Below are positions 5,237 to 6,995 of a stretch of 6,995 nt of DNA, in pieces. Position numbers and translations under genes: made by a program. The DNA comes from Anaerolineae bacterium (GTDB taxonomy: Bacteria; Chloroflexota; Anaerolineae; Aggregatilineales; Aggregatilineaceae). The notes under the pieces were generated by a model that was not told where the DNA came from, ran no database searches, and saw only the letters and a list, made by a program, of their open reading frames with translations. Location: the NCBI GenBank assembly GCA_027494015.1, contig JAOSJP010000019.1:1-6995 (forward strand), given 5' to 3'. The first letter of the stretch is position 1, and every line of letters starts with the position of its first letter.

Positions 5237-6995
5237 ATGAGTCGTTCTGCCATCCAGGTCCTCTTCATCGCCGGCTTCATCCTCTTTGGCAATGTGATCG
5301 CCGCCGTCGCTCAGTTTTTTGAGGAGCCTGTCAGCGACGGGCGCAGCCTGCGCTGGGATCGCTACGATGTCGCCATCGAGGACATAGACACGGCGGCCAA
5401 CCGCTTCCAGGTCACCGAGTTCTACACCATCACCGTCGAAGTCGGCCCGTTTCGCTATGGCTTCGCCGAGATTCCCCAGGATCGCCTGGATAGCATCTCT
5501 GATGCGCTTGTCTATGAGAACCGGTCGCTGCTCACGTCCTCGTGCAGCGGTTCTGCGGGCACCTATTGCGCCCGCGACGAGGGTGCTGCTTATAGCATCG
5601 AGTACAACTTCACCCGCCCAATGCAGAGCGGGGAGAGCCGCGAAATCGCCATTCGCTACACCGTGCACGGGGCGCTGCGCTCCTACAGCGGCGGCGACCA
5701 GCTCTACTGGGTGGCTGTGCCCGGCGACCGCGCCTTCCCTGTACTATCTTCTAAGGTGACGGTGACCCTGCCCGAAGACCGCCCGCCCCAGGTGACGGCG
5801 AGCTACCCCGACACGTGGCGGGAGACCGTTCAGGGCAGCGTCATCACCTGGCAATCTCCCGGCAGAATGGGCAGCGGTGATGCGGTCGAGGTGCGCGTGC
5901 AATACCCGCACGACGCGCGCATGAAGAAACCAGCGTGGCAGGCCGCCTTTGACCGCGAGCGAGCGTACCTGGAGGACTGGCAGCCGATCGTGTCGCTCTT
6001 GTTGGTGGCGATCACGGTACTGCTCACCGTGAGCGGCGTGCTCTTCGTGCTGCTGCGCTACCTGAAGCACGGGCGCGATCCGCAGGCGCTGGTGGTGCCC
6101 GAATATCTCAGCGAGCCACCCTCGGACGAGCGACCCGGCGTGGTGGGCCTGTTGCTCGACGAGAAGGCGAACATGCAGGATGTCATGGCCACGCTGCTGG
6201 ACCTGGCGCGTCGCGGTCTGCTGGTTATCGAGCAGGAGGAGAAGAGCGGCATCGCTGGCCTGTTCAGCAGCGCGGAGTTCACCTTCCACCGCACCGATGC
6301 CGCCGCCGATGATCTCCGCCCCTACGAGCACACGTTGCTGAAGGGCCTCTTCCCCAAGGGGCGCGACACAACGACGCTCTCCCAACTGCGCACCAAGTTC
6401 TACACGCATATCCCAGTCATCAAGCGCGAGCTATACGACGATCTGGTCCGGCAGGGCTATTTCACGCGGTCGCCGGAGACGACGCGCCAGTGGTGGACAT
6501 GGGGCGGCGTGATCGTGATGTTGCTGGCATCGGGGGCGTTCTGGCTGCTGCGGCAGGCGACAGTGATCTCGCCGCTGATCATCGTCCCGCCGATTGGCCT
6601 GGGCATTGTCGGATTGGCCTCAGCCCTGGCCGGGGAGTTTATGCCAGCCAAGACCGCGAAGGGCGCGCAGGAAGCCGCCCGCTGGCGCGCCTTCAGGCGC
6701 TACCTGGCCAACATCGAGCACTACGGGGACGTTGCCGAAGCAGCGGCGAAGTTCGAGAAGGCCCTGCCTTTCGCCATCGCCTTCGGCCTGGAGAAAGACC
6801 TGGTGCGCCAGGTGACGCCCGCCATGACCGCTATGCCGGGCTGGTATTTCCCGACATACCTGGGCGGCCCCTGGCACGGCGGCTACCGGCGCGGGCAACC
6901 GCTGCGGCCCGTGTCCATGAGCGGGCCAGGAGGGATGGGCGATTTCTCGCTCGGCGGGCCGGGCGGCCTCAATGACATGAGCCGCTCGCTGACCG
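5237..6995 (+). CDS. DUF2207-family membrane protein, partial (runs off the right edge)
   Basis: The frame is open from the ATG at 5237 to the window end: 586 residues and no stop. Residues 5-26 form a signal peptide (hydrophobic core, then AVA-Q as a likely cleavage site). Residues about 40-225 are an extracytoplasmic beta-rich domain (VTEFYTITVEVGPFRYGF, IEYNFTRPM, LYWVAVPGD). A membrane helix at about 250-274 ends in RYLKHGRDP (274-282), the turn typical of DUF2207 proteins, before a cytoplasmic part (about 300-415, with LLDLARRGLLVIEQ). Two further helices lie at about 421-438 and 443-465. They are followed by a MPAKTAKG motif and WRAFRRYL (483-490), also usual in the family, then FEKALPFAIAFGLEK. 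The Gly-rich stretch from about 560 suggests that the common Gly/Ser-rich tail follows just outside the window. The molecular role of DUF2207 proteins is not known. An ATG at 5232 stops at once, so 5237 is the start; no strong Shine-Dalgarno is seen. Confidence 0.9.
   Translation, partial: MSRSAIQVLFIAGFILFGNVIAAVAQFFEEPVSDGRSLRWDRYDVAIEDIDTAANRFQVTEFYTITVEVGPFRYGFAEIPQDRLDSISDALVYENRSLLTSSCSGSAGTYCARDEGAAYSIEYNFTRPMQSGESREIAIRYTVHGALRSYSGGDQLYWVAVPGDRAFPVLSSKVTVTLPEDRPPQVTASYPDTWRETVQGSVITWQSPGRMGSGDAVEVRVQYPHDARMKKPAWQAAFDRERAYLEDWQPIVSLLLVAITVLLTVSGVLFVLLRYLKHGRDPQALVVPEYLSEPPSDERPGVVGLLLDEKANMQDVMATLLDLARRGLLVIEQEEKSGIAGLFSSAEFTFHRTDAAADDLRPYEHTLLKGLFPKGRDTTTLSQLRTKFYTHIPVIKRELYDDLVRQGYFTRSPETTRQWWTWGGVIVMLLASGAFWLLRQATVISPLIIVPPIGLGIVGLASALAGEFMPAKTAKGAQEAARWRAFRRYLANIEHYGDVAEAAAKFEKALPFAIAFGLEKDLVRQVTPAMTAMPGWYFPTYLGGPWHGGYRRGQPLRPVSMSGPGGMGDFSLGGPGGLNDMSRSLT

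Noticed and set aside
5744..6409. Minus-strand open frame of 221 codons opposite the DUF2207 gene
   Set aside because: It is antisense to a well-supported membrane protein frame and has no recognisable domain, lipobox or ribosome binding site.

Overview
The window is GC-rich DNA with five chromosomal genes, three of them separated by palindromic intergenic repeats. The organism is most likely a member of the Chloroflexota, perhaps Anaerolineae-like. The grounds are the high GC, an orphan WD40 lipoprotein, a soluble sensor kinase beside a PadR regulator, and hairpin repeats of the GTAGGGGCG / CCCCCTCTCC type between genes. This placement is by style only; no ribosomal or other marker gene is present. 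I see no phage, plasmid, transposase, CRISPR, tRNA or rRNA signal.

Layout. Positions 1-60 hold nothing I can support. A promoter (61-89) precedes a plus-strand gene for an exported lipoprotein of unknown function (129-971). A 237-bp hairpin-rich intergenic block (968-1204) separates it from a convergent minus-strand gene for a WD40-repeat lipoprotein (1206-2472). That gene is split into two frames by one extra base in a C5 tract at 2165-2169. The divergent region 2473-2837 contains the first copy of a roughly 170-bp palindromic repeat (2535-2704), then a promoter with a nested palindromic operator candidate (2719-2758). A PadR-family regulator follows (2838-3626). After 73 bases comes a soluble histidine kinase with an N-terminal degenerate receiver domain (3700-4944). 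The region 4945-5236 carries the second repeat copy (4975-5146) and a -10 element. The window ends inside a DUF2207-type membrane protein gene (5237 to beyond 6995), which is open at the right edge.

How the parts relate. The genes do not form an obvious pathway. The two lipoproteins and the DUF2207 protein belong to the cell envelope. PadR and the kinase are regulators that read in the same direction, but each appears to have its own promoter elements. No response regulator lies beside the kinase.

Most notable items: the paired composite repeats with swapped arm modules; the single-base frameshift in an otherwise well-preserved WD40 gene; overlapping GTGTA/TACAC palindromes on the PadR promoter; and a kinase whose receiver has Glu where the phospho-accepting Asp should be. 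Nothing here is convincing evidence of a new defence or mobile system.
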